The notes under the pieces: generated by a model
The model's database searches: none
What the model was told of the DNA's origin: nothing
What the model saw: only the letters and a program-made list of their open reading frames with translations
Shown here: positions 1 through 9,638 of the stretch, in pieces
Numbering within the stretch: the first letter of the stretch is position 1
Layout: each line of letters starts with the position of its first letter
Origin: Sphingomonadales bacterium UBA2683
GTDB taxonomy: Bacteria; Pseudomonadota; Alphaproteobacteria; Sphingomonadales; Sphingomonadaceae
Assembly (NCBI GenBank): GCA_002354635.1
Contig: DELZ01000004.1
Coordinates: 509,878-573,877 of the forward strand
Reading direction: 5' to 3'
Length of the DNA stretch: 64,000 bases
Program-made: the position numbers and the translations under genes

Positions 1-720
1 TTTTATCACACAGCAGCGCTACTTATTTCGAGCATCGCGCTTTCATCTTGTGCCAGTCTCGGCACCAACGTCAGCGGTAACTTTGACTGCAAGGCGCCGG
101 CCGGAAGCTGTGCGCCGACAAGCGAAATTGATGCAGCCGCGAGCATGGGCCCGATCGAAGAGGCAACTTCAAATGGCAAGCGCAGATCGGCGGCGACAGC
201 TCAAACTGCGCGCACCGGCGAGCGGGTTTTGAAAATCGTCTTTCCGGGGTTCGTTGATCGGGACGGCAATCTGCACGATGCCCGCACCGTTCATGTCGTG
301 GCGAGATCGCCGGACTGGAAGTCAGCGGTAGTCGGGCATGACACATCCAATATCGCAAAATCATTGTCACGCGCCATCGCTAGGCAATCGAGAAGTACAA
401 CGCCTCAAAGTTCGGACACGCAAATTTCCTCGGGTTTTTCAGTGCCGGAACATTCTCCGGAAGCCGACAACGATACTGACCCGTTTCTCAAAAGTTCATA
501 TGAATTGCCTTCGCGCCTTGTCACTCCCTTCTCGGTGCGAGAGGCCATTGCCGGAGCCAAGGCCCCTGCAATCGAGGGGTTCGATTGGTTCCCTCCCCCA
601 AAAAATCGGACCCCTCACCCTGTTACCGCTTCATCTCCAAAGACCTTTCCAAGCATCGAAGCAATTGAAGCTGCCAAAAAACGAAGCGCTAAAACACGAT
701 CCCCGCAGGAGAAGAAATGA
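1..720 (+). CDS. traV: TraV-type conjugal transfer lipoprotein, 5' end outside the window
   Basis: The reading frame is open from base 1, so the start codon lies to the left. It begins with a hydrophobic stretch ending in a lipobox L-S-S-C (Cys codon at 49-51), followed by a cysteine pair in the pattern SGNFDCKAPAGSC that is typical of F-type TraV. The rest is a low-complexity Ser/Pro/Thr-rich tail. TraV is an outer-membrane lipoprotein that forms the core complex with TraK and TraB, which would be expected upstream. The stop overlaps the traC start (ATGA). An internal ATG at 145 is present but would remove the lipobox, so it is unlikely to be the start. Confidence 0.82.
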   Translation, partial: FYHTAALLISSIALSSCASLGTNVSGNFDCKAPAGSCAPTSEIDAAASMGPIEEATSNGKRRSAATAQTARTGERVLKIVFPGFVDRDGNLHDARTVHVVARSPDWKSAVVGHDTSNIAKSLSRAIARQSRSTTPQSSDTQISSGFSVPEHSPEADNDTDPFLKSSYELPSRLVTPFSVREAIAGAKAPAIEGFDWFPPPKNRTPHPVTASSPKTFPSIEAIEAAKKRSAKTRSPQEKK

Positions 721-3290
721 TGGATTTCTCCCTTGGCAATGCGCGCGACCGGGTGCTGGCGGGGCTATTTGGTGATAACCAGAGCCCCGATCACCAGAGA
801 CAAAGCATGGCGCTCGACATGCTGTCCGACTGGCTACCCTACCGGGTGTTTGACCTTGGTCCGCGACTGTACCGCAATGCCCATTCCAAAGGATTTATTC
901 TCACCGCTGCCCCGCTGATTGGTGCAGACGAGCGCACCGGCGAGATATTGGGGCAGTTTTTCTCCGAAGGCATGCCCGAAGGCGCGTGTCTGCAAATTCT
1001 TCATTTTGCCAGCCCGCGCATCGGCAAGGTGATCGCGCCCTGGTTTGCCGCGCGCTACAAACAAGGCGGGGTCTATGAGGCAATGGCGCGGCACCGCGCC
1101 AAGAAACTCTATGATCTCGTCTGGCATAGCGGTTCGGATCACGCACCCTTTCATGCGCGATCCCATAATCTGGTGATTTCGCTGGGCGTTCCAACGTCTT
1201 CGAACATTGATGACAGCGAACTTCTGCAATGCCGTGAGGGATTGACCGGCATGCTGGCATCGCTTGGCATTGATGCAAGCGAAATGATGCCGGAAGAGTT
1301 GATTGGATTGGTTGATGATTTGACTTCGCCAACCACGGCCTCACAGGAAGACCGGATCAACTATAATGCGCTTGATGATATCGCATCTCAAGCCATTCGG
1401 CGCGATATCGAACTGGAGGTCGAAGATGACCGGATGATCCTGCGCACCAAGCGGTTTCGCGAAATTGGCCGCAGCGCAGATGGCACACCTGAAATTGGCG
1501 CAATATATCCAGATAGTTTTGATTTACGCCATTTTGGTATTCGGCAAATGCCCGAGCGCTGGGCGCCGTGGGAATGTGCGCGGCTGATCGGTGATATGTT
1601 CACTGACAAGCTGCGCTTCCCCTGCCCGGCTGCCACTATGCTGTGTCTGGTCTATCCGGACCGGGAATCAGCCTCGGCCAAGGCCGGGTTCAAATTCATG
1701 CGCACCACCAGTCTTAGTCAATCCAAAAGCGCGCGTTTCCTGCCCAAACTCGCCGAGCAATCAGCCGAATGGACCCATGTTCAGGCAGAACTGCAGGCAG
1801 GCAAAAGACTGGTGCAATTATTCTACGGCATTACCAGCTATTCGCCGCTCGGCATGGGTGATGCGCATGAGCGTTCGATCAAGGCGATCTACAAAGCCGC
1901 AGGCTGGGATCTCGCAGATGAGCGCTTCCTCCAGCTGCATGGGCTTATTGCTGCGATGCCGTTGACGCTTGGCGACGGACTTGCCCATGATCTGAAGCGC
2001 CTCAAGCGTCTTAAAACCATGCTCTCGACCAGCGCGGCGCATATCGCGCCGATGCAGGGTGAGTTTCTGGGCGGGCATTTGCCGCATCTGTTGCTCGTCG
2101 GTCGCCGCGGACAGCCCTTTTACTGGTCACCGTTTGAAAATGATGCAGGCAATCACAATGTAGCGATCTGCGGCAAATCAGGATCGGGAAAGTCAGTTCT
2201 GCTGCAGGAAATGTGCGCCAGCCTGCGCGGTGCTGGCGCAAAAGTCGTGGTCATCGACGACGGTCGCTCGTTTGAGCATAGCGCGCGTTTGCAAGGCGGG
2301 CGTTTTGTGGAGTTCACCCTCAAATCCGGTTTTTCACTCAACCCCTTCTCGATGGTCGATGATGCCCGCGCGGGCGAAGATGATGATTACAAACTCGATT
2401 GCTTTGCGATGATCAAAGCGATTGTCGGCCAGATGGCGCGCCATAGCGAGAAACTCAGCGATACGGAACGCGGGCTTATCGATGAAGCGGTAACCGCAAC
2501 ATGGGCTGGCCTAGGCAGCGGCGGGTCCATCGATAATGTCGCTGGGCTTCTAAAAGCACATGATGCGAAGCAGGGACAGGAACTTGCTCAAGCCCTGACG
2601 CCCTATACCGCCAAAGGCAGCTATGGCGGGTTCTTCACGGGGCAAGCCAGCTTTGCGCTCGATGATGATTTCACCGTCTTTGAAATGTCCGACCTTGCCA
2701 GCCGCGAGGAGTTACGATCGGTAATTCTCTGCGCGATCATGTTTATGACCAGCCAGGCGATGACGAGAACGCCGCGTAGCACCAAGAAATTGCTGCTGAT
2801 TGATGAAGCCTGGTCAATGCTGAAGGGCGGATCGATGGGCGAGTTTGTCGAAACCTATGCCCGCACCGCGCGGAAATATGGCGGCGCGCTGGCGACCGCC
2901 ACGCAGTCACTAAACGATTATTACAAATCTGACGGTGCGACCGCAGCGCTAGAAAACAGCGACTGGATGCTGGTGCTCCAGCAAAAGCCAGAGACCATTG
3001 CTGATTTCAAAAAGAACGACCGCCTTGATATGGATGACCGGACCGAAACTTTGATCCGCAGTCTCAAACGCTCGGGCACAGAATATAGCGAGGTTTTTAT
3101 CAAAGGCCCCGACACTCAGGCGGTTGGTAGGCTTGTGCTCGATCCTTATTCGGCGTGCGTCTTTTCTTCTTCGCCCGATGTCTATGCCGCGATTGAAGAC
3201 GAACAGAATGAAGGTGCCAGCCTTTCCGAGGCCATTGGAATCGTCTCCGGCGTTGCAGGTGGGCCCGACAAAAGCGGAAGCAGTAGTTGA
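717..3290 (+). CDS. traC: F-type T4SS ATPase TraC
   Basis: This 857-residue protein has the length and layout of the VirB4/TraC ATPase, the cytoplasmic motor that powers pilus assembly at the inner membrane. A TraC-type N-terminal half is followed by Walker A GKSGSGKS near residues 486-493 and Walker B LLLIDEAW near 692-699. The arginine-finger/RecA-like C-terminal region is complete. Two tandem ATGs at 717 and 720 overlap the traV stop. It belongs to the tightly packed traV-to-traG operon, so translational coupling is likely. Confidence 0.95.
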   Translation: MMDFSLGNARDRVLAGLFGDNQSPDHQRQSMALDMLSDWLPYRVFDLGPRLYRNAHSKGFILTAAPLIGADERTGEILGQFFSEGMPEGACLQILHFASPRIGKVIAPWFAARYKQGGVYEAMARHRAKKLYDLVWHSGSDHAPFHARSHNLVISLGVPTSSNIDDSELLQCREGLTGMLASLGIDASEMMPEELIGLVDDLTSPTTASQEDRINYNALDDIASQAIRRDIELEVEDDRMILRTKRFREIGRSADGTPEIGAIYPDSFDLRHFGIRQMPERWAPWECARLIGDMFTDKLRFPCPAATMLCLVYPDRESASAKAGFKFMRTTSLSQSKSARFLPKLAEQSAEWTHVQAELQAGKRLVQLFYGITSYSPLGMGDAHERSIKAIYKAAGWDLADERFLQLHGLIAAMPLTLGDGLAHDLKRLKRLKTMLSTSAAHIAPMQGEFLGGHLPHLLLVGRRGQPFYWSPFENDAGNHNVAICGKSGSGKSVLLQEMCASLRGAGAKVVVIDDGRSFEHSARLQGGRFVEFTLKSGFSLNPFSMVDDARAGEDDDYKLDCFAMIKAIVGQMARHSEKLSDTERGLIDEAVTATWAGLGSGGSIDNVAGLLKAHDAKQGQELAQALTPYTAKGSYGGFFTGQASFALDDDFTVFEMSDLASREELRSVILCAIMFMTSQAMTRTPRSTKKLLLIDEAWSMLKGGSMGEFVETYARTARKYGGALATATQSLNDYYKSDGATAALENSDWMLVLQQKPETIADFKKNDRLDMDDRTETLIRSLKRSGTEYSEVFIKGPDTQAVGRLVLDPYSACVFSSSPDVYAAIEDEQNEGASLSEAIGIVSGVAGGPDKSGSSS

Positions 3291-3694
3291 TGCCCGGCCA
3301 ATCTGACACCTTGTTTGATCAATATCTTGCGCTCGATGATCCCTGCAAGCGCAAGAACGACAAAGCTCGCATTCCCTGGCGGAATTATTTTGCGCAAGCC
3401 TGCGAGATAATGCTGCTGGCAAGCCGCTTCGCCTTTAGCACGGTTATGATCACACTTGGCCTGCCGCTATTTTTCTTCCTTGCCATTTCAGGCTGGGATC
3501 TGGCCGGATTGTTCGCTCATCTCGACAATCTGTCCTCGCGTTATCTCGAAGCCGACGCGTCAAGGCGTTTGACCTTTTCCTCCGATCTCAAATGGGTGTT
3601 TTTTACCGCGACCGCGCTGATTGCTGCGATCCGTTTTCCGGTATTCTTCAAACGGATAGCGAGCAATTTTCCGGTCGGAGGCGGCGATGAATAA
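3290..3694 (+). CDS. Small membrane protein between traC and trbI
   Basis: A 134-residue protein with two predicted transmembrane segments, roughly residues 45-70 and 95-115, and a basic N-terminus. I do not recognise a named family. Its position between traC and trbI, with overlaps on both sides (TGATG with traC, 8 bases with trbI), makes it part of the mating-pair operon. The ATG at 3290 is chosen; an in-frame TTG three bases upstream is less likely. A role as a small inner-membrane accessory of the T4SS is inference from position. Confidence 0.7.
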   Translation: MPGQSDTLFDQYLALDDPCKRKNDKARIPWRNYFAQACEIMLLASRFAFSTVMITLGLPLFFFLAISGWDLAGLFAHLDNLSSRYLEADASRRLTFSSDLKWVFFTATALIAAIRFPVFFKRIASNFPVGGGDE

Positions 3695-4082
3695 GCTAGC
3701 ACCCGAACGCCGCTTCATCCCCAGCATCAAATCGATTGGCGCAGTGCTCATGATTGTCGCAGCTATTCTCTGGATAAGCTGGGTGAGTATCAGTCTTACG
3801 CGCGAGCAAAAGCCTAAGATCATGCAGGTGCGCCTCTCGGAAATCATGAACGAATTTGTAGACGCCGAGGCACGCAAAGACGGTGAGCCTGAAGTCACAC
3901 GCGAAACGATCGCACGCTATTTGAAGACCATGGAAGATGCGGTTGCCGATATGAGCCGCGAGGGCCGCGTTATGATCGTCTCGGAAGCAATCGTTTCCCC
4001 AAACACGCCCGATGCAACGCCGCTGCTGAGGCAGCGGATTGCAGAGAAGCTGGCGCAAGGCTCCGGGAAGAAACATAAATGA
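3687..4082 (+). CDS. trbI: F-type conjugal transfer protein TrbI
   Basis: A 131-residue protein with one N-terminal membrane anchor (about residues 17-35) and a periplasmic part, matching F-type TrbI, an inner-membrane protein that influences pilus extension and retraction. The length is normal for the family and the order traC-trbI-(peptidase)-traW is the usual F-type order. It overlaps both neighbours, so it is translated as part of the operon. Confidence 0.82.
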   Translation: MNKLAPERRFIPSIKSIGAVLMIVAAILWISWVSISLTREQKPKIMQVRLSEIMNEFVDAEARKDGEPEVTRETIARYLKTMEDAVADMSREGRVMIVSEAIVSPNTPDATPLLRQRIAEKLAQGSGKKHK

Positions 4083-4609
4083 GCGCGGCCTTCTTCATAT
4101 CACGTAATTTCCTGGCGCGCCTCAAAAGGCCGTTGCTATTGGCAGCGCTGGTTTCGCTACCGCTTGTCTATGCGCCAATAGCAAAATTCAGCAACAATCA
4201 TGCTTTGCTAATCAACACCTCTCCCAGCCTGCCCCATTGGGCGTTCTGGCTGACGAAAAATAAACCGGTCGAGCGCGGTAGCTTGATCTTTTTCGAGCCG
4301 CCTGTTTCACCGCTTCTGGTACATCACTTTGGCGAAAAACCCCTCATATTTGGCAAACGCGTAACGGGGTTTCCGGGCGATGAAGTTCGCCATGTTGGTG
4401 GGTATGTCCATATTAACAACCGCAGGATTGCTCGCACAAAACCGCGTTCCCGTCTGGGGATTGAACTCTTGTCAGGTCCGGAAGGGATCATTCCTGAAAA
4501 TTGCTATTATGTCGGCACGAATCATATTGATGGCTTTGACAGCCGCTATGCAGCGATTGGCTGGGTGTGCGTCGGCCAAATTATCGGTACCGGAAAGGCA
4601 ATCCTGTGA
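4079..4609 (+). CDS. S26-family conjugal peptidase (TraF/TrhF-type)
   Basis: A 176-residue membrane-anchored serine peptidase of the TraF/LepB family. After an N-terminal transmembrane helix (about residues 17-36) there is an N-T-S-P-S-L-P motif carrying the nucleophile (Ser48 or Ser50). The general-base lysine is in F-G-K-R-V-T-G-F-P-G-D (Lys93), with the conserved G-D-x-V region just after it. In F-like systems of the TrhF type this peptidase processes pilin or another exported Tra protein. It overlaps trbI upstream (ATGA) and traW downstream (GTGA). Confidence 0.85.
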   Translation: MSAAFFISRNFLARLKRPLLLAALVSLPLVYAPIAKFSNNHALLINTSPSLPHWAFWLTKNKPVERGSLIFFEPPVSPLLVHHFGEKPLIFGKRVTGFPGDEVRHVGGYVHINNRRIARTKPRSRLGIELLSGPEGIIPENCYYVGTNHIDGFDSRYAAIGWVCVGQIIGTGKAIL

Positions 4610-5244
4610 GGTCGCGGCTAATCCTGTGTCTGGCGCTGGCCGCAATGCCATCACCGCTATTGGCCCGCGACTATGGCCAGCAGGGGACGCATTTTCCGAT
4701 TATCGAGATTGATCTGTTGAACCAGATTAAACGCAAGCTCCATGCAATGGAAGCGAGCGGCGAGATTGATCGCCTCAACCAGAAACTCAAAGCCAGAACG
4801 ATTTCGCGTGTAAACCGGCCCAAACCGGTTGCTGGCATCATGCGCGCATTGAGGTCACGTAGCTGGAAATTTGATCCAACCATAACGCTTGCTGCTGATA
4901 TTTTCGATGACAAGGGCCGACGCATCTGGGCGGAAGGTACCCGAGTTAATCCGCTCGATACGGTTCCGCTGCGGCAAAAATTAATCTTCATCAACGCCGA
5001 TGACCCTGCGCAGCTTAAATGGGCATTGTCGGACAAAGCCGCAAGCAAGGCGAAACTCATATTGGTGCGCGGCGCGCCGTTGAAATTGATGAAAACCCAC
5101 CAAAAGCGTTTCTACTTTGACCAGGGCGGCAAACTTACGGCCCATTTTGGAATCAAGGCAGTGCCTGCAGTGGTCGAGCAGCAGGGGCGTGTTCTTCTTA
5201 TCCGCGAGATCAAGCTAGCGCGCAAAGGAGCACCGGTCCAATGA
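4606..5244 (+). CDS. traW: F-type conjugal transfer protein TraW
   Basis: Periplasmic TraW-family protein of 212 residues. The GTG at 4606 overlaps the stop of the peptidase gene and gives a clean signal peptide ending in S-P-L-L-A. A longer in-frame start at 4567 lies inside the previous gene and would bury the signal peptide. Motifs such as R-S-W-x-F-D-P and F-I-N-A-D-D are typical of TraW, which works with TraU and TrbC in pilus assembly. It overlaps traU by four bases (ATGA). Confidence 0.88.
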   Translation: MRSRLILCLALAAMPSPLLARDYGQQGTHFPIIEIDLLNQIKRKLHAMEASGEIDRLNQKLKARTISRVNRPKPVAGIMRALRSRSWKFDPTITLAADIFDDKGRRIWAEGTRVNPLDTVPLRQKLIFINADDPAQLKWALSDKAASKAKLILVRGAPLKLMKTHQKRFYFDQGGKLTAHFGIKAVPAVVEQQGRVLLIREIKLARKGAPVQ

Positions 5245-6272
5245 TGCATTTTGTTCAACCTCTCCGCGCATTGCGAGTGCTGCTCATAAGTCTGGTATTA
5301 GCGCTCAGTGCCACGGGTGCTCCTGCATGGGCCGATGCAGGCCCTGGCCGATGCACCGGAAAATTTGTCAATCCGATCACCGACATCTGCTGGTCATGTC
5401 TGTTTCCGCTTTCGATTGGCGCACTGGAAATATGGCCATCAAGCCGTCCCGATCCCAAAAACCCCACCCTGCCAGTTTGCCTGTGTGGAATACGCCCCGG
5501 CATTGCTATGGGGTTCTGGGAGCCGGTGCGATTGGCGGACGTCAGTATGAAACCCTGGTGTTTTGTCAATCTCGGCGGTCTCAAAATCGATCCGGGATTC
5601 GACATCGGTTATCGCTCGATCTCCGGACCATCAGCGATTGGCGGCGCGAGCCAATATTATTCCAGCTGGCATGTTCACTGGTATGCCTATCCGCTGATCT
5701 ACTGGATGGAGATTGTTACAGACTTCCTCTGTCTCGAAGCCGGTTCAATCGATATCCTGTATATTTCGGAGATTGATCCGCTCTGGCAGGACAGTGAACT
5801 GACTGCGATCATCAATCCCGAAGCCGTGCTGTTTGCCAATCCGCTGGCGCTCGCAGCTTGTGCTGCGGATTGTGTCAGCGCCACCGTCAACCTGCCGCGC
5901 GATGAGCTCTTTTGGTGCGCGGGCTGTCAGGGGTCGATGTATCCGATGAACGGCAATGTCTCTGCCAGCATCGGACATGTTCAAGCGTCCAGACTGGTGC
6001 TGTCGCGCTTTGCGTTCAAGTTACACCGCCAGCTCGTGTCCTGGGGGACAATGGGCAAAAAAGGCCTGTGCGGCAAATATCTGATGCCGATCATGCGCAA
6101 ACAGCAATACCGGATTCAGGCGACCAATCCCAATCCTGCCACCAAGGGCCGCTTTGCCTGCCCGCCGATTGGCGCTTCAACCACTTTTCAATCTGCCGGA
6201 CAGGTCATTCCCGCCATTGGCGAAGATATGGGCTATCTTGTCTGGCGCAAACGAAACTGCTGCGCTCTATGA
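5241..6272 (+). CDS. traU: F-type conjugal transfer protein TraU
   Basis: A 343-residue secreted protein with a signal peptide ending near residue 31 (G-A-P-A-W-A) and the cysteine-rich sequence of TraU. Recognisable pieces are the C-T-G-K-F-V-N-P-I-T-D-I-C-W-S-C-x-F-P start of the mature chain, an E-x-x-R-x-x-D-V-x-x-x-P-x-C segment, and a terminal N-C-C. TraU acts in the periplasm in mating-pair formation and DNA transfer. Tandem ATGs overlap the traW stop. Confidence 0.94.
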   Translation: MMHFVQPLRALRVLLISLVLALSATGAPAWADAGPGRCTGKFVNPITDICWSCLFPLSIGALEIWPSSRPDPKNPTLPVCLCGIRPGIAMGFWEPVRLADVSMKPWCFVNLGGLKIDPGFDIGYRSISGPSAIGGASQYYSSWHVHWYAYPLIYWMEIVTDFLCLEAGSIDILYISEIDPLWQDSELTAIINPEAVLFANPLALAACAADCVSATVNLPRDELFWCAGCQGSMYPMNGNVSASIGHVQASRLVLSRFAFKLHRQLVSWGTMGKKGLCGKYLMPIMRKQQYRIQATNPNPATKGRFACPPIGASTTFQSAGQVIPAIGEDMGYLVWRKRNCCAL

Positions 6273-7030
6273 AAAACTTCGTTTCGCTTGCTCTTTTGTT
6301 CGGGGCCACCTGCACTGCGGGCTTTGCCGCAGCGCAGAATGGTAACTCGCAGGGCCTTGATATTGAAGCCATTCGAGCGTCAGCAGGCGCTTATTCTGTT
6401 GAGGCGGAGGCACTAGCGGAAAATGTCCGCGCACGAAGCGAAGCCGTGCGCGATGACGCCAGCCAGACACAAAACCAAGCGCGCTCCAATCGCGAACGGT
6501 ACGCGAAAACTGTCGATAGGAAGAATGCGGACAAGAAAGACGAAGTCTTCGATTTCGATGCGATGATCGCGGATCAGGCGGACATGGCGAAGGCGGACTT
6601 TGGAAACGCGCCACGCTTTGTTGCCTTTGCGAGCCTTTCAATGCCGCCTCAGGCTCTCAAAACACTGGTTCATGATATGGCGGCAGCGGGCGGCATCACC
6701 GTGCTGCGCGGGTTTCCAAAAGGCAGCGCAAAGGAACTCACGCGCGTGCTCGCGAAGATCTCAACAAGGGGCGAAGAATTACCTGCACTCGGCATCGATC
6801 CGAGACTTTTTCGTGCGTTCGATATCAAGGCCGCGCCTAGTTTTGTAATCGCTTCCAGCGATTTCACGCTCTGCGACGGCTTTGACTGCGTGGGCGCAGT
6901 CCCGCCGCACGACCTCATGTCGGGCAATGTGACCGTTGAATATGCGCTCGAAACTTTTGCGCGCGGCGGCGGTCCAGGCTCTCAGATGGCGCGTCTTCAT
7001 CTCAAGCGTTTGAATGGGAGCGACAGATGA
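6269..7030 (+). CDS. trbC: F-type conjugal transfer protein TrbC
   Basis: A 253-residue TrbC protein. The start is the ATG at 6269, which overlaps the traU stop (ATGA) and opens a signal peptide ending in A-A-A-Q. The N-terminal half of the mature chain is charged and helical. The C-terminal half has the thioredoxin-like TrbC region (F-V-A-F-A-S-L-S-M-P, then L-R-G-F-P-K-G-S, then A-A-P-S-F-V). Partner proteins are TraW and TraU. An open frame extending further upstream in this phase is only the shadow of traU. Confidence 0.88.
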   Translation: MKNFVSLALLFGATCTAGFAAAQNGNSQGLDIEAIRASAGAYSVEAEALAENVRARSEAVRDDASQTQNQARSNRERYAKTVDRKNADKKDEVFDFDAMIADQADMAKADFGNAPRFVAFASLSMPPQALKTLVHDMAAAGGITVLRGFPKGSAKELTRVLAKISTRGEELPALGIDPRLFRAFDIKAAPSFVIASSDFTLCDGFDCVGAVPPHDLMSGNVTVEYALETFARGGGPGSQMARLHLKRLNGSDR

Positions 7031-8766
7031 TGGGACCATTCAAAACATTCGCGCTTCTATGGCTGATCGCCATTCAAGTAACTGCTGCAGCACCCATCCA
7101 TGCGCAGGACCGCGACGCTGCAAAAGCCGAAGGCAAGGCTTTTGCAAATCAGCAGAAAGCGCGCGCGCAGCAGGGTGCATCGACCACGCCCAACGCATCG
7201 CGGATACCCAATTTTTCGAACAATCCCTCGCAAAGCCGTTATGCCGATGATCCTGGTTCAATCGACGGCGATGCAAGAGCAGCGGCGCGGTCGCATGAAG
7301 GGCTAAAAGCCGTCAAGGATTCCAGCGCGCGCCGCGCAAAATTCTCCGCCGAAGACATCAGAAACACGACATCACGCGCGAAAGAAATCAACGAAAATCC
7401 GCTCGACTACACCAGCGGTATGGAAATTGGAGGCAGCCAGGGCCGCTGTGTTCCCTTACCGCCCTCCCCTGGTTCACCGGGTCGCTATACCGCGACCTGC
7501 AATAGCGGTGCCTCGCTCAAAGAGACCAGCGGCAGCTGCACGATCAATCTCGATGTCGTAATCGAAACGCGCAGCATCCATCAATATCTCTGCAGCTTTA
7601 TCAGCCCCTATGGTTTTGGCGGCGTGCCATCTTGCCAAATTTTCGTAAGTCGCGGCTGCCGCGCAACCGGGCAGCGCCCCGGCCCCTGCCTCCAGTGGGG
7701 TGGTGGTAACGAAATCAATCGTTACTGCGTTGAACCCGGCGAGCCCTATATCGAAATGAGTTGTTCCTCGCCGGTACCAGGCGAAACACCTTTTACCGTA
7801 AGCTCAGAAAATATCGTGACCACAAACCACAATGAAGCGGCCTGTCAGGGTTATGCGGGCGATGAAAATTGTTCGCTCACGAAAGAAATATGTAGCGACA
7901 GCGATCCGGTAACGCGCATCATCGACGGCGTATCGATCACCCAGCCCTGCTGGGCATGGCAACAAAATTATCAATGCAGCGAAAGACGGCCCGCCAATGA
8001 TTGCGCGGAGTTGGACGCGCGCGGGGATTGCCGGCTGATCCGCGAGGATTGTATCAGCGAGGATATACCCTGTTCGACGATTGAACGCGTCTTTGATTGC
8101 CCGCTACCCGGAACAGACGATAGCGGCGACCAGTTTATTTGCGACGGCGATGTATATTGTATCGACGGGTCGTGCGAGACGATTGAGCGCGAAGCGAATG
8201 ATGAGTTTCGGGACGCAGCGGTGGCGCTCCATGCGATGGATGATGCGCGCGGACAATTTGATCCGGACACATTGACGCTGTTCAAAGGCGAGCGCGAGAC
8301 CTGCGGCTCCAAAGTTTTTGGTGTGCTCAATTGCTGCAAGGGGAAAGGTTTTCCGCTTATTCCCGGTATCGGTCTGCTGGTTGCGCTGGGATGCAATACA
8401 GAAGAAATTCTGCTGCATCAGCGCGATGCCCAGGGGCTTTGCGCCTATGTCGGGAGCTATTGCTCGAAGAAAATTCTCGGCATCTGCATCACCAAACGCA
8501 AGGCCTATTGCTGCTTTGAATCCAAGCTATCGCGTATCCTGCAGGAACAGGGCCGCGCGCAGCTTCCAAAGCCTTGGGCGCGTGCAAAAGACGAACAATG
8601 CAATGGATTCACAATCGAGGAATTTGCCCGGCTTGATCTATCACAAATGGATTTTTCCGAAATCTATTCGGAGTTCACCGAAGCGGCCCGCCTGCCCGAC
8701 GAGCTCGAAGCGGCCAATGACATCCAGCTAAAAATACAAGCATTCTATGAGAGATCAGGCCCATGA
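7027..8766 (+). CDS. traN: Mating-pair stabilisation protein TraN
   Basis: A 579-residue cysteine-rich secreted protein with a signal peptide (cleavage near I-H-A-Q). Dozens of cysteines lie mainly between residues 140 and 520, as in the TraN family. TraN is an outer-membrane adhesin that contacts a recipient surface receptor and stabilises the mating pair, so its variable central part would influence recipient range. It overlaps trbC and traF by four bases each. Confidence 0.9.
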   Translation: MMGPFKTFALLWLIAIQVTAAAPIHAQDRDAAKAEGKAFANQQKARAQQGASTTPNASRIPNFSNNPSQSRYADDPGSIDGDARAAARSHEGLKAVKDSSARRAKFSAEDIRNTTSRAKEINENPLDYTSGMEIGGSQGRCVPLPPSPGSPGRYTATCNSGASLKETSGSCTINLDVVIETRSIHQYLCSFISPYGFGGVPSCQIFVSRGCRATGQRPGPCLQWGGGNEINRYCVEPGEPYIEMSCSSPVPGETPFTVSSENIVTTNHNEAACQGYAGDENCSLTKEICSDSDPVTRIIDGVSITQPCWAWQQNYQCSERRPANDCAELDARGDCRLIREDCISEDIPCSTIERVFDCPLPGTDDSGDQFICDGDVYCIDGSCETIEREANDEFRDAAVALHAMDDARGQFDPDTLTLFKGERETCGSKVFGVLNCCKGKGFPLIPGIGLLVALGCNTEEILLHQRDAQGLCAYVGSYCSKKILGICITKRKAYCCFESKLSRILQEQGRAQLPKPWARAKDEQCNGFTIEEFARLDLSQMDFSEIYSEFTEAARLPDELEAANDIQLKIQAFYERSGP

Positions 8767-9638
8767 AGATCACTTTTCCCCAAAGGTTTCCCCTGCCCTT
8801 GGCGCTCGGCGGCTTGGCCGTGCTTGTCCTTGCAATCACGTTTCTTATTGATGCCGCCCTCAGTCCAGCATTCGCGCAAGGCACCACGTCTAAAGCAGTC
8901 AACCCATCAACCAACGCCGCGCGAACCAGCACGGATGAACTCTACTGCGAGAAACGCAAGCTAGGCTACTGGTTCTATTGCACGAAACCAAAACCGCCCG
9001 AAGCAGAAGCACCGCCGTCCGAACCACAAGCAAGCGCAAGCGAGCAACTCGATGCGGTCACGAAGGAATTGCGCGAACTCAAAGCCAAGGCAATCCTCGA
9101 ACCAACGCGCGAAAATGTGATCGCCTATATCCGCTTCCAGCGCGAGCAACTTGATCGCGCGTCGTTATTTTCAGACGTTTGGCAGCGCGCGATCTGGCAG
9201 CAGCCGGATCTCGACTACACCTTGCAGCGCCCGGTCGCGACGCTTGCCAAACGGCAATGGCAGGACAGCCGCAACGGCGCGCGCGATCATGTTATGGCAA
9301 ATCTCGGGAAACGCTATGGGCTGTTTTATTTCTTCGCCCAAAGCTGCGGCGCCTGCGAGGTTATGTCGCCGATTGTCAAATCGGTATCCAATCGCTGGAA
9401 ACTAACACTGCGCGCAGTTTCAACCGATGGCGGCCCATCGGCCCATTTCCCAAAATACACGGTCGAAGCCGGCCAGCGCGCAAAAATGGGGCTGGAGCCG
9501 AAAATTACGCCTGCGCTGGTCCTCTGGGATGCCCTCAAAAACCGGCCGATCCCGATCGGCTACGGCATCCTCTCCGCCGACGAACTCCAGGATCGAATTT
9601 ACTTGCTCACATCTAAGGAAGCCGGACATGATTTTTAG
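8763..9638 (+). CDS. traF: Conjugal pilus assembly protein TraF (thioredoxin-like)
   Basis: A 291-residue TraF-family protein. An N-terminal membrane/signal segment (residues 10-35) is followed by a TraF-type linker and a thioredoxin-like domain with the intact redox motif F-F-A-Q-S-C-G-A-C near residue 195. Many F-type TraF proteins lack the CxxC; this one keeps it and may act as a disulfide oxidoreductase for the cysteine-rich TraN and TraU next to it (inference). It overlaps traN upstream and traH by 11 bases. Confidence 0.9.
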   Translation: MKITFPQRFPLPLALGGLAVLVLAITFLIDAALSPAFAQGTTSKAVNPSTNAARTSTDELYCEKRKLGYWFYCTKPKPPEAEAPPSEPQASASEQLDAVTKELRELKAKAILEPTRENVIAYIRFQREQLDRASLFSDVWQRAIWQQPDLDYTLQRPVATLAKRQWQDSRNGARDHVMANLGKRYGLFYFFAQSCGACEVMSPIVKSVSNRWKLTLRAVSTDGGPSAHFPKYTVEAGQRAKMGLEPKITPALVLWDALKNRPIPIGYGILSADELQDRIYLLTSKEAGHDF